Assembly: GCF_001654925.1 (NCBI RefSeq) | Contig: NZ_LXER01000006.1 | Span: forward strand, 124,001 to 188,000 | Direction of reading: 5' to 3' | Source: Buttiauxella brennerae ATCC 51605 | GTDB lineage: Bacteria; Pseudomonadota; Gammaproteobacteria; Enterobacterales; Enterobacteriaceae | Length of the DNA: 64,000 nucleotides | Shown here: in pieces, positions 27,907-36,121 of the stretch | Layout: the number at the start of each line of letters is the position of its first letter | How positions within the stretch are numbered: position 1 is the first letter of the stretch | The notes under the pieces: model-generated | The model's input: only the letters and a program-made list of their open reading frames with translations | Told to the model about the DNA's origin: nothing | The model's database searches: none | Program-made: the position numbers and the translations under genes

Positions 27907-27916
27907 ATGGTATTCT
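27887..27916 (+). promoter_or_regulatory. promoter of the replication-like cassette
   Basis: TTGACA (27887-27892) and TATTCT (27911-27916) are 18 bp apart and lie upstream of the leader hairpins and the TTG-started genes. The -35 box is consensus; the -10 box matches four of six. Confidence 0.6.
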
Positions 27917-27924
27917 TAATGCTA

Positions 27925-27987
27925 AGAAGGGGAGAAAACCTTCTGAAACTTTTCAGCCCTGGGCGGGGTAACTGCCTGGGGCTTTTT
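27925..27987 (+). promoter_or_regulatory. leader with hairpin and terminator-like attenuator
   Basis: In the predicted 5' leader a 6-bp hairpin (AGAAGG/CCTTCT, 27925-27944) precedes a second hairpin AGCCCTGGGC...GCCTGGGGCT (27955-27983) followed by TTTTT. The terminator comes before any gene of the cassette, which points to attenuation or antisense/translation-coupled control. Confidence 0.55.
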
Positions 27988-28014
27988 GCATCTAAAATCC
28001 GAAGGAAGCCATTA

Positions 28015-28191
28015 TTGAAGTATTTCAGCAGTGACCAGGTTTTTAATGACCTGGTGAGCGGCGAAGTTAAACGCTACGTTATTTATGCATCCATGCAAGC
28101 AGCAAAATCGAGAGGATACACAGACCGAATGGAAATGTTTCAATCTGCAATTATCCGTTATGACCAATACCGAAAGGAGAACACCAACTAA
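28015..28191 (+). CDS. small protein of replication-like cassette, 58 aa
   Basis: A 58-residue basic protein read from a TTG codon with AAGGAAG 6 bases upstream. The frame stays open back to 27907, but that part crosses the leader hairpins and is unlikely to be coding. Predicted all-helical (YFSSDQVFNDLVSGEVKRYV). Not recognised. It is followed after 9 bp by the next gene. Confidence 0.6.
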   Translation: MKYFSSDQVFNDLVSGEVKRYVIYASMQAAKSRGYTDRMEMFQSAIIRYDQYRKENTN

Positions 28192-28200
28192 GGAGGAACA

Positions 28201-29121
28201 TTGATTCAAGCATACGAAGACGGTTATTTTTACAGAAATACCCCGCACCACGATCACCGCCCACTTTCAGAATTTTCCACACCTACCCAAATACTCGTTT
28301 CTTTAGATAATGTTCTCTACATTGTCATAGAGGAAGACGGTGAAATTATTAACTACGACTCGATAGAGTATTTGCTTGATGGTGGCATTGTTCAGAATCT
28401 GCATCTGAGCTATTCGACAGCAGACACCGCCAAATCAAAAGAGGCGCACCGTGAATACGCTAATAAGCTGGGCGACCTTCCAGGAAATGCAGCCTGTAGC
28501 GGGATAAAGGATTTTGCAGACGTATTGAGCAAGCCAGATTTCACGAAAGTATTTGCATTGTGTCAGGAAGTGGATAGACGCAATGTAGCGTTTATAAAAC
28601 GTGCGGATTTGTGCGCAATACTGAACACCACGCCGGATCATCTCAATCGTGTTTTATCTGCTCTTGAGCGTAAGCACTACATCAAAGTTGATAAAGCTGA
28701 ACATCAAAAAGGCGTATTAAAGCTGTGGGTTAACCCTTCGTTTGTCTGGAAAGGCGATTTAGCAAACCGCTACTTATCTGGACATATGCAGGGCTTCCCA
28801 ATCCTGGAACGTAAACGCCCCGTAAAACGCTCTGACGTGCTCGACACGCTCACGACTGGTGCAATGGCTGCTTATGATGCCTGGCACATTGAACACGGTC
28901 ACAAGGCTAATCAGCCTTATTCTAATGAATGGTATGCAGAGATCACGCTCTACGATAACGCCAGCGGTGAAGGGGTGAGACTTGCAGCAGAAAATCCAAC
29001 ATTAGGCAGGTTATTGAACCCGGCAACATCTGAGGGTGATTTCATTGATGAGCTATTTACTACGGCACAATACCAAACACATTTGAAATCATTCACAAGA
29101 TTATCAAGGAGAACACATTGA
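28201..29121 (+). CDS. RepL-like winged-helix protein (putative replication)
   Basis: A 306-residue protein starting at TTG, set by AAGGAGGAACA directly upstream. The central part (about 115-185) is a winged helix (RADLCAILNTTPDHLNRVLSALERKHYIKV) that leads into LWVNPSFVWKGDL. The helix-turn-helix plus NPxxxxKGD layout resembles RepL-type plasmid replication proteins. The N- and C-terminal parts are not recognised. Its place downstream of an AT-rich, repeat-bearing region supports a replication or regulatory role, which is an inference. Confidence 0.6.
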   Translation: MIQAYEDGYFYRNTPHHDHRPLSEFSTPTQILVSLDNVLYIVIEEDGEIINYDSIEYLLDGGIVQNLHLSYSTADTAKSKEAHREYANKLGDLPGNAACSGIKDFADVLSKPDFTKVFALCQEVDRRNVAFIKRADLCAILNTTPDHLNRVLSALERKHYIKVDKAEHQKGVLKLWVNPSFVWKGDLANRYLSGHMQGFPILERKRPVKRSDVLDTLTTGAMAAYDAWHIEHGHKANQPYSNEWYAEITLYDNASGEGVRLAAENPTLGRLLNPATSEGDFIDELFTTAQYQTHLKSFTRLSRRTH

Positions 29122-29306
29122 TCCAATATTTAGTGAAATACGGAATCAACTGTATTCAGATTAATGACGCTGGAAAGCAGGAAGAAACGCGGTTGAAGGT
29201 GCAGGAACATAAAGCGCAAGGGCTAACCCAAAAAAAGGCTGCGGAAGCGATGGAGGTGTCTTTGAGGACAGTCGCAACCTACTGGAATCAGGAGGGCCGC
29301 ATATGA
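29118..29306 (+). CDS. small HTH protein, 62 aa
   Basis: A 62-residue protein from a TTG start overlapping the previous stop by 4 bases, with AAGGAGAACA upstream. The second half is a helix-turn-helix (GLTQKKAAEAMEVSLRTVATYW) of the resolvase or sigma-region-4 kind. It could be a regulator or an excision factor. Third gene in a row with a TTG start. Confidence 0.65.
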   Translation: MIQYLVKYGINCIQINDAGKQEETRLKVQEHKAQGLTQKKAAEAMEVSLRTVATYWNQEGRI

Positions 29307-29413
29307 TCTCAGCACTGTATTGGTGTCTACTTTTCTTGTTTATCAGGGATGTAATTCGCACCTTTGAACGACGTAAAAAAACAGAACGCAAAACTGAATC
29401 TCGAAATCAATGA
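29303..29413 (+). CDS. small membrane protein, 36 aa
   Basis: A 36-residue frame overlapping the HTH gene by 4 bases (ATGA) with GGAGG 7 bases upstream. One hydrophobic helix (ISALYWCLLFLFI) is followed by a highly basic tail (RRKKTERKTESRNQ), giving an N-out or tail-in single-span topology. It is the last gene of the cassette and is followed by a terminator. Function unknown. Confidence 0.55.
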   Translation: MISALYWCLLFLFIRDVIRTFERRKKTERKTESRNQ

Positions 29414-29431
29414 GGTAGCTGTTGATGCAAC

Positions 29432-29454
29432 AAAGGAGCTAAAGGGCTCCTTTT
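29432..29454 (+). terminator. terminator of replication-like cassette
   Basis: An 8-bp stem AAAGGAGC / GCTCCTTT with a 6-base loop, followed by T's, lies 18 bp after the 36-aa gene. A 72-codon TTG frame (29364-29582) runs through it and is not accepted as a gene. Confidence 0.7.
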
Positions 29455-29579
29455 ACATATCTGGGGACGTAATGTTGATGAAGCGTGGTGATCTGTATTT
29501 ACTTGATTACTCATTGTGCTGGTGGTACAAACAGTGTGTTCCACTTGCTTCTATTGCATTGAAAAATAAGGTTTATAGT

Positions 29580-29601
29580 TAGCTGGCAGGGCCCCCACCC
29601 A
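29580..29601. repeat. right attachment site (attR) of the ffs island
   Basis: An exact 22-bp copy of the ffs 3' end (TAGCTGGCAGGGCCCCCACC plus CA). Core-type DNA and genes follow. Only this short segment of ffs is present here. Confidence 0.93.
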
Positions 29602-29666
29602 ATTCTGGGTATCGAACTCTCCGTACTGAAATCCTGTCATAAAACGTCCGACACAAAAAACTCCAG

Positions 29667-31097
29667 CTAAACCACCATTGCTCGACCGACCACATTTCCT
29701 GTTTGTGCCACGCTTTCCCAAACCGGCTGTAAGCGTTCCAGTGCTATGCGCATTTGGGCTGGCTCAAGTGTGAAGGGCAAACGCAAATAACGTTCAAATG
29801 CCCCTTCAGTCCCGAAGCGTGGCCCTGCGCCAATACGGATGCCGATAGACTCCGCTCTGGCGGCAAATACCGTCGCCAACGGTTTTGGCAACTCAATCCA
29901 CCAGGATAATCCCCCTTGCGGCACCACCGTTATTTTCCAGTCCGGGAATAGCTCTCTGATTGCTTGGGCGCAGGCATCTCTTCGCTCACGTAACATTTGG
30001 CGGCGTTGAGGAAGAAAGTTTTCGGCATCGTTAAACAGGTTGATGGTGGCAAGTTGCTCAAGAACGGGCGAGCCTAAATCCAGTGAGTCGCGGATTTGAA
30101 TCAGAGAGGCAATGGTTCGCGTGCTGGCACGTATCCAGCCCAGGCGCAGACCGCCCCAGAAACTTTTCCCGGCAGAACCCAGCGTAATCACCCGGTCAGC
30201 ATCGTCAAAAGAGGCGAGCGGTAGGGGCGGTGGCGCGTCGTACCACAAGTCGACCATTGTCTCATCGGCCACAATCGTGGTGCGCGTGCGTGCGGCAATC
30301 TCAGCAACAGCCGCGCGTGTCGCCACATCCATACAGCGCCCGCTCGGGTTGTGGAAATCGGCGAGGATATAGGCCAGGCGCGGCGACGTTTGCGCGATGG
30401 TTGCCGCCAGCCCGTCGGTATCCCAGCCATCTTCAGTCAGGCTTACGGGAACGGCCCGGCAGGACGCGCCCTTAATGGCGGTGAGTGCCATCGGGTATGT
30501 CGGATGGTCGAGCACCACCCGGTCGCCAGGGCCGGTCAGTAAACGCAGAATAAGCCCAAAACCGCTTAGCGCACCGTTGACTACCATGATTTGATCGGCC
30601 TGAGTCGGTAGCCCGCGAGCGGCGTAGCGTTGTGCAATCACATGTCGCAGCTCTGGCAAACCTTGTTGGTCGTACCCCGTGCTGCCCAGATGCTCAGGCA
30701 GGGCAATCAGCGCGTTAGCATAAGCCTGATGAATTTCCGGGCCAGCGGAAAGTGCCGCCGTGGAGAGATCCAGTGTTGCGGCAATGCCCGGTAACGGGGA
30801 AACGGTTTGCCCGCCTTCCGGCAACATAGTGACCGAGCCAGAACCCTGTCGGCTTGCCAGATAACCTTCATCCCGTAACTGGGCCAGCGCGGTGGCCACC
30901 GTGGTTCGGCTAACTCCCAGAGTCGTTGCCAGTTCACGCTCGCCCGGCAAACGGCTATCCAACGGCAGGCGACCATCCAGAATCAATAACCGCAGCCCAT
31001 CTGCCAGTTGCCGATAAACCGGGGTACGTGGTAAATCCTGATGCCAGTTTCCCAGCAATTTCACCAGTGATGATGAGCCCGTTCTGCGCTGTGCCAT
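29667..31097 (-). CDS. MocR-family regulator (YczR-like)
   Basis: A 476-residue regulator with an N-terminal GntR winged helix (about 20-85, RLPGERELATTLGVSRTTVATALAQL) fused to a fold-type I aminotransferase domain. The PLP lysine is in TLGSAGKSFWGGLRLGW, and ADFHNPSGRC and ADETMVDLWYD are present. It is divergent from a YczE-type membrane protein gene, which is the setting of YczR regulators, so it probably controls that gene. The effector may be PLP or an amino-acid adduct. Confidence 0.85.
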   Translation of the reverse strand: MAQRRTGSSSLVKLLGNWHQDLPRTPVYRQLADGLRLLILDGRLPLDSRLPGERELATTLGVSRTTVATALAQLRDEGYLASRQGSGSVTMLPEGGQTVSPLPGIAATLDLSTAALSAGPEIHQAYANALIALPEHLGSTGYDQQGLPELRHVIAQRYAARGLPTQADQIMVVNGALSGFGLILRLLTGPGDRVVLDHPTYPMALTAIKGASCRAVPVSLTEDGWDTDGLAATIAQTSPRLAYILADFHNPSGRCMDVATRAAVAEIAARTRTTIVADETMVDLWYDAPPPLPLASFDDADRVITLGSAGKSFWGGLRLGWIRASTRTIASLIQIRDSLDLGSPVLEQLATINLFNDAENFLPQRRQMLRERRDACAQAIRELFPDWKITVVPQGGLSWWIELPKPLATVFAARAESIGIRIGAGPRFGTEGAFERYLRLPFTLEPAQMRIALERLQPVWESVAQTGNVVGRAMVV

Positions 31098-31184
31098 AGC
31101 AATCCACTTTTTGATAACTGGACCTTAATATCATATCCATTTTGTATAAAAGTAAAGCCATTGAAGATCTCTGGGGTAAAGATA

Positions 31185-31802
31185 ATGATCGCTCGTCGCT
31201 TGCTACAACTCTATTTCGGGCTGGTGCTGTACGGTGTGTCCACGGCAATGTTTGTACGGGCCAATTTAGGGGCTGATCCATGGAACGTCTTCCACCTCGG
31301 TGTGGCGCGGATCTTCTCGCTAAACATCGGTATGGTGATGATCGTTGTGGGGGCGATGGTCTTGCTGCTGTGGATCCCTTTGCGCCAGAAACCTGGGCTG
31401 GGAACCATTAGCAATGTGATTGTTCTGGGACTTGCCGCGGATGCGGCACTGGCATTAATGCCGCCAGTCGAATCGCTTGCCGCCCGCAGCCTGCTGTTGT
31501 TATCCGCCATTCTGGTGAATGCGATAGCCACCGGTATGTACATCGGTGCCGGGTTTGGTTCCGGTCCGCGTGATGGCCTGATGACCGGCATTAACGCGCG
31601 TACCGGCTGGTCCGTTCGCAGCGTACGGACGGCGATTGAGCTAACCGTATTGCTGGCGGGTTGGTTGATGGGCGGTACTTTTGGCGTGGGTACGGTGCTA
31701 TACGCATTAGCCATTGGCCCATTGATTCAGCTGTGTTTGCCGTGGTTTCGCATTAAGCCACGTCAGAAAACCCCGCAGGTGGAACCGACAGTCGTGCCTT
31801 AA
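31185..31802 (+). CDS. YczE/YitT-family membrane protein
   Basis: A 205-residue inner-membrane protein with five or six helices, motifs GVSTAMFVRANLGADPWNVF and GSGPRDGLMTGINARTGWSV, and a basic C-terminal tail. I start at the ATG after GGGGTAAAGATA; a TTG 24 bases upstream is in frame. The substrate is unknown. Divergent from and probably controlled by the MocR-type gene at 29667. Confidence 0.82.
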   Translation: MIARRLLQLYFGLVLYGVSTAMFVRANLGADPWNVFHLGVARIFSLNIGMVMIVVGAMVLLLWIPLRQKPGLGTISNVIVLGLAADAALALMPPVESLAARSLLLLSAILVNAIATGMYIGAGFGSGPRDGLMTGINARTGWSVRSVRTAIELTVLLAGWLMGGTFGVGTVLYALAIGPLIQLCLPWFRIKPRQKTPQVEPTVVP

Positions 31803-32010
31803 CTCGTTAGCTGTGCTAAACATTGATCTCAGCTTTGTGAGGGAAATCAGCAATTCATTACCACGCTTTATTGCAGGAATGGTTATCGTGCTATGAGTTA
31901 TGTTGTGCAGTATTGAACAAAATACGCATGGCGTGCTGTTTTCACACTGTGTTTTATCACGGGAAGGTTTTATCACTGGCAGCATAATCCCCCATTGGAT
32001 GAGGTAGCAG

Positions 32011-32832
32011 ATGAACGGCACGGTCATCAGTAAAGCGGCGGCACACTGGAATAGCTATCAGCTAGCAGACATTTTGACTCACTGTTTTGAAGGGTATCTG
32101 GTCTCTTTTACCATCGACGGTGAAACCTTTGCCACGCGTTTTGCGGCTGAAGATATCAGCCTGAATGACAGTAGAATCTGGATGCAGGATGGTGAACCGA
32201 AAGCACTGGCGATCATTACCCGCCGTGGGCAAACCAGCCGCCTGGCCGCCTTTGCGATTCGCCCTGAGTTGCGCGGCCTGGGGTTCGGTAAACAGTTTAT
32301 GCAACAACTGATTGATGAAGCGCGTGCGCGTGGCGACCGGAATATGTGGCTGGAAGTCATAGTGGGTAATGACAGCGGGCTCGCATTGTACGAACGCATG
32401 GGATTTGTGCGCCAGCAGACGTTAGTCGGCTTTCACGCCACCAGTTCCACGTTGTTTACTGAAACTGGCGATATGCTGGAAATCGACCCGCTGGTTATGG
32501 CGAGAAAAATGATGACCGATTCCCGCCTGCGGTTGCCATGGTTAAGTGCGGCTGAAACGCTCTATAAATTACCGGGCAAAGCGTTTGTTTTAAATGACGT
32601 GGCGTACGCCATGATTGCCACCAACCCGCAGTTTACCCGCTTGCGTATGCTTTATGTTGACCCGGCGGCGCGTGGAAAAGGGCAGGCAAAAAAACTGATT
32701 ACACTGCTGCATGAGCGTTTCCCCGGCCTTTCCACTGCGACGGCCATTCCCGAACAAATGGCACCACTCTATTTAAGTTGCGGCTACCGTCAGGATCCCG
32801 TTACGCAATATGAAATGTTGCTCAAACTCTGA
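32011..32832 (+). CDS. GNAT acetyltransferase with two domains
   Basis: A 273-residue cytosolic protein. The first GNAT domain (about 1-145) has the acetyl-CoA motif RPELRGLGFGKQFM and NDSGLALYERMGF. A second, partly degenerate domain (about 165-273) has YVDPAARGKGQAKKL and PLYLSCGYRQDP. Tandem GNAT proteins of this kind act on small molecules or peptides; the substrate cannot be inferred. Stand-alone gene upstream of ybaA. Confidence 0.85.
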   Translation: MNGTVISKAAAHWNSYQLADILTHCFEGYLVSFTIDGETFATRFAAEDISLNDSRIWMQDGEPKALAIITRRGQTSRLAAFAIRPELRGLGFGKQFMQQLIDEARARGDRNMWLEVIVGNDSGLALYERMGFVRQQTLVGFHATSSTLFTETGDMLEIDPLVMARKMMTDSRLRLPWLSAAETLYKLPGKAFVLNDVAYAMIATNPQFTRLRMLYVDPAARGKGQAKKLITLLHERFPGLSTATAIPEQMAPLYLSCGYRQDPVTQYEMLLKL

Positions 32833-32927
32833 ACAGGCGGCATTCATTCTCAACGACTAAACTTATCAATCGTAATCATCACGGGTAGAAACTATCTGCC
32901 CGTATTCACCCTGTGTGGAGGTTTACA

Positions 32928-33281
32928 ATGCCTTATGTTGATGGTTTCGTTGTTGCGGTACCTGCAGCAAATAAAGACGCGTATAAACAGTTGGCTGCGA
33001 AAGCAGCGCCGTTATTTAAAGAGTTTGGCGCATTACGCGTGGTGGAATGTTGGGCTGATGATGTGCCTGACGGCAAACTCACCGATTTCCGGATGGCGGT
33101 GAAGGCGCAAGAGAGTGAAGAAGTGGTGTTTAGCTGGATTGAATATCCGTCTAAAGAAGTACGTGATGAGGCTAATGCCAAAATGATGTCTGACCCAAGG
33201 ATGAAAGAGTTTGGCGAGTCGATGCCGTTTGACGGCAAACGTATGATTTATGGTGGCTTCGCACCAATACTGGATGAATAA
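32928..33281 (+). CDS. ybaA: DUF1428 protein YbaA
   Basis: A 117-residue alpha/beta barrel-type protein nearly colinear with E. coli YbaA (MPYVDGFVVAVPAANKDAYKQ onward, ending YGGFAPILDE). The start follows GGAGG by 8 bases. The function of the family is unknown. In E. coli ybaA directly follows ffs; here about 20 kb of accessory DNA, most of it the island, separates the two. Confidence 0.93.
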   Translation: MPYVDGFVVAVPAANKDAYKQLAAKAAPLFKEFGALRVVECWADDVPDGKLTDFRMAVKAQESEEVVFSWIEYPSKEVRDEANAKMMSDPRMKEFGESMPFDGKRMIYGGFAPILDE

Positions 33282-33336
33282 ATCCGGCGGGTGGCGCTAC
33301 AGCCCTGCGGCAAAATGGCGTCACCCACTGAATAAA

Positions 33337-34473
33337 TCACTCAATATGTAACTCCCGCAACAATCCAAACGCCAGTTTCATATGATCTTCACTGACAATA
33401 AACGCGCGTAATTGCTGTGTATTATCATAGCCTTTGGCAATCAGCCCCTCTTGTCCGGCGGTGATTTGCCAGTTCAAATCAGTACGCTGCGTTTCCCCCG
33501 CCAGGTGTAATGGCAGCTCCGGGGTTTTCACTTTCACCAACATGGCGGGCAGCTTCAGGGCGTCGGTGGCTCCTAAGAGATTTTTAGCCAGCAGCATGGC
33601 GCTAAACTGAATCGGTTGCAGGAATGGCAGCACTTTGCCGCCAATTTCTGCGCAATCTCCCAGCGCATAAATATTGGCATCTGAGGTTTGTAGCTGCTGG
33701 TTCACTTCAATGCCCCGGTTGACGGCAAGCCCGGCACGTTGTGCCAGCCCGACACTGGAACGCAGGCCGATGGCGGCCACCACCGCATCCACATCGACCG
33801 TTCGCCCATGACTCAAAGCCGCATTGATGCCCTGTGGCGTTTGGGTTAACGACGCCAGTTGCTGATTGAACAGCAGCTCGACTCCCATTTTGTTCAGATG
33901 AGACTGAAGCCTGCTGCTGACTTCCACTGGCATTAGCGAGGCGAGCAGGCTTGGCGCGTTATCCACCACAATCACCTGTTTCCCGGCGCGACAAAAATCC
34001 ATCGCCAGCTCTGTACCAATTAGGCCGCCACCTAAAATCATCACCCTGGCGGCGTTGCGCAGCACGGATTCGCAGGCCTGATACTCTTGTTGGCTGTTAA
34101 GCGTGAGCATCAGCTCTTTGCCTGGAATCGGTGGGATCAGGGGGCTTGAGCCCGTCGCCAGCACTAATTTGTCATACGCCCATTGTTGATCACCGGATGT
34201 CACCAGGCGCTCGCGTGGGTCAATATCTGTCACCCAGCTATGGGGGTTGAGCGCCACATTGAACTGCTCGGCAAACGCCCCGGCACGCTGCCGGGTAAGC
34301 GCATCAGCCTGTTGGTTCTGGCTGATGACATGGCTGAGATCGGGTTTGTTGTACTCATCTATGCTATCGGCGGCAATGATACGCACGGGTACTTGAGCAT
34401 CATGCTTACGGATATTTTTTACCAGCTGCCGGGCGGCGAAACCTGAGCCGATTATCACAATGCCATGTTTCAT
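33337..34473 (-). CDS. norW: NADH:flavorubredoxin reductase NorW
   Basis: A 378-residue FAD-dependent oxidoreductase. The FAD-binding GxGxxA motif [13 protein letters not shown] is at the N terminus, the NAD-binding motif is [12 protein letters not shown] and the second FAD motif is [11 protein letters not shown]. It passes electrons from NADH to the rubredoxin domain of NorV. Its start overlaps the norV stop by 4 bases (ATGA), so the two are coupled. Confidence 0.96.
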   Translation of the reverse strand: MKHGIVIIGSGFAARQLVKNIRKHDAQVPVRIIAADSIDEYNKPDLSHVISQNQQADALTRQRAGAFAEQFNVALNPHSWVTDIDPRERLVTSGDQQWAYDKLVLATGSSPLIPPIPGKELMLTLNSQQEYQACESVLRNAARVMILGGGLIGTELAMDFCRAGKQVIVVDNAPSLLASLMPVEVSSRLQSHLNKMGVELLFNQQLASLTQTPQGINAALSHGRTVDVDAVVAAIGLRSSVGLAQRAGLAVNRGIEVNQQLQTSDANIYALGDCAEIGGKVLPFLQPIQFSAMLLAKNLLGATDALKLPAMLVKVKTPELPLHLAGETQRTDLNWQITAGQEGLIAKGYDNTQQLRAFIVSEDHMKLAFGLLRELHIE

Positions 34474-35903
34474 TTTGCCTCCGTTGCTAATTCATCAAAT
34501 ACCTCTTTTCCGAGTGAGCATTCCGGGCACAGGAAGGTGTCTGGCACTTCACTCCACGGCGTTCCAGGTGTAACGCACTGCATTGGTTCGCCAATTGCTG
34601 GATCATAAATCCACTGGCAAACGCTGCATTGCATACACGGCCCTGAATCGGCAGGGGTTTCAGCCATCTCTTCTTGTGGTGCGGCAACGGTCGTGGATAC
34701 CAGTGGTGTTTGCGCCCACTGGCGGGCAATTTCCCGACCATGTTCGCGGCAAACAGCCAGCGCGTCGATGTCCGGACGCCATTTGGCTTTCAGGCTAAGT
34801 GACATTTCGAAACCGGCATCCTGTAAGCGGGTGGAAAGGCGGTCTACTGCGCCGCCGCTCCAGCCATGCGAGCCGAACGCGCTGCCACGCTTATTGCGAA
34901 AACGTAGCCCTGTCATCTCCTCAACCAGACCCGCAATTTTCGGCATCATGACGTTGTTCATGGTGGAGGTGCCAACCAGCACGCCTTTAGAGCGGAACAC
35001 ATTGGTCAGAATTTCGTTTTTGTCATGGCGGGCGACGTTAAAGATCTTCACCGCCACGCGTGGATCTGTTTCGGTTATGCCCTGGGCAATGGCATCCGCC
35101 ATCATGCGGGTGTTGTTGGACATGGTGTCGTAGAAAATCGTGATGCGATCTTCCTGGTAATCCGCCGCCCATTTCAGATACAGCTCAACAATTTGTGTTG
35201 GGTTGTCGCGCCACACCACGCCGTGGGAAGTGGCAATCATCGACACGGGCAAATTGAAGCCGAGGATCTCCATGATTTTAGGTGTCACCAGGCGGCTGAA
35301 AGGCGTCAGAATATTGGCGTAGTAGCGCTGGCACTGTTCGAACAGTTCGCTCTGATCCACTTCATCGTTAAACAAATGTTCATCACAGTAGTGCTGGCCA
35401 AACGCGTCGTTACTGAACAGCACGGCATCGCCAGTCATATAGGTCATCATGCTGTCAGGCCAGTGCAGCATCGGCGTTTCCACAAAGATAAGTTGCTTGC
35501 CGTTGCCGATATCCAGGCTGTCGCCGGTTTTCACCACATGGAAATTCCACTCCGGGTGATGGTGGTGGCCGTTGATGGAGTCCACGCCGTTTGCGGTGCA
35601 GTAAATTGGCGTATTGGGAATACGTGACATCAACTCGGTCAGAGCGCCCGCATGGTCCTCTTCCGCATGGTTAATGATGATGTAATCGAGGGTGTTCAGG
35701 TCAATTTCGCCAGCGAGGTTTTGCACAAACTCGCGGCTGAATTTATGGTCAACCGTATCGATCAGCACGGTCTTTTCTTCGCGGATAAGATAGCTGTTAT
35801 AGCTGCTGCCTTTCAGGGTTTTGTATTCAGTACCATGAAAATCACGCACTTCCCAGTCACGTTGGCCTACCCATTGAATATTGTTTTTAACCTGAATCGC
35901 CAT
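34470..35903 (-). CDS. norV: anaerobic nitric oxide reductase flavorubredoxin NorV
   Basis: A 477-residue cytosolic enzyme that reduces NO to N2O anaerobically. The N-terminal metallo-beta-lactamase-like diiron domain has [13 protein letters not shown] flavodoxin domain follows (about 255-395, [21 protein letters not shown]-binding). The C-terminal rubredoxin domain has the Cys pairs CSVC and CPEC. Length matches the family (479 in E. coli). Confidence 0.97.
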   Translation of the reverse strand: MAIQVKNNIQWVGQRDWEVRDFHGTEYKTLKGSSYNSYLIREEKTVLIDTVDHKFSREFVQNLAGEIDLNTLDYIIINHAEEDHAGALTELMSRIPNTPIYCTANGVDSINGHHHHPEWNFHVVKTGDSLDIGNGKQLIFVETPMLHWPDSMMTYMTGDAVLFSNDAFGQHYCDEHLFNDEVDQSELFEQCQRYYANILTPFSRLVTPKIMEILGFNLPVSMIATSHGVVWRDNPTQIVELYLKWAADYQEDRITIFYDTMSNNTRMMADAIAQGITETDPRVAVKIFNVARHDKNEILTNVFRSKGVLVGTSTMNNVMMPKIAGLVEEMTGLRFRNKRGSAFGSHGWSGGAVDRLSTRLQDAGFEMSLSLKAKWRPDIDALAVCREHGREIARQWAQTPLVSTTVAAPQEEMAETPADSGPCMQCSVCQWIYDPAIGEPMQCVTPGTPWSEVPDTFLCPECSLGKEVFDELATEAK

Positions 35904-35953
35904 TTGTCAGTACCTCAAAAAGAAAGAAAAAATGATGCTTATAGGAGATGTAT

Positions 35954-35969
35954 TACAAATGGTGTGCCA
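35954..35969 (-). promoter_or_regulatory. sigma-54 promoter of norVW
   Basis: On the minus strand TGGCACACCATTTGTA matches TGGCAC-N5-TTGCW except for T in place of C in the -12 element. It lies about 50 bp upstream of the norV start and downstream of three NorR sites. Confidence 0.8.
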
Positions 35970-36024
35970 GTTTTTTATGTTATTGGTTTTTATTATTTTT
36001 ATTTGTTTTTGGATAATTTAAACA

Positions 36025-36079
36025 GTCATAATGACAATGTGGAAAATTGTCTTTTTGACAATATGTTTGTCTTTTTGAC
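36025..36079. promoter_or_regulatory. three NorR enhancer sites
   Basis: GTCATAATGAC (36025-36035) and two copies of GTCTTTTTGAC (36049-36059, 36069-36079) fit the NorR core GT-N7-AC with dyad symmetry. Three sites upstream of the sigma-54 promoter is the arrangement NorR needs for hexamer assembly. They also cover the norR promoter region, so autoregulation is likely. Confidence 0.85.
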
Positions 36080-36121
36080 TATCTCGCGTTAGCGTAGATC
36101 CATCGCTATCCGGAGCTGTCT

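Noticed and set aside
27907-28014. Upstream extension of the 58-aa gene to an earlier ATG
   Set aside because: The extension crosses both leader hairpins and the U-run. The TTG at 28015 has a well-spaced AAGGAAG and is the better start.
13081-29579. CRISPR array or retron within the island
   Set aside because: I looked for regularly spaced repeats and for a reverse transcriptase. The repeats seen are few, short and unevenly spaced, and no such protein is encoded.
29364-29582. 72-codon TTG frame at the right end of the island
   Set aside because: It has no Shine-Dalgarno sequence at the TTG, runs through an intrinsic terminator hairpin and ends inside attR. Probably chance.
33283-33330. Terminator between ybaA and norW
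   Set aside because: GGGTGGCG and CGTCACCC can pair with one mismatch, but the loop is long and no U-run follows, so I did not list it as a feature.
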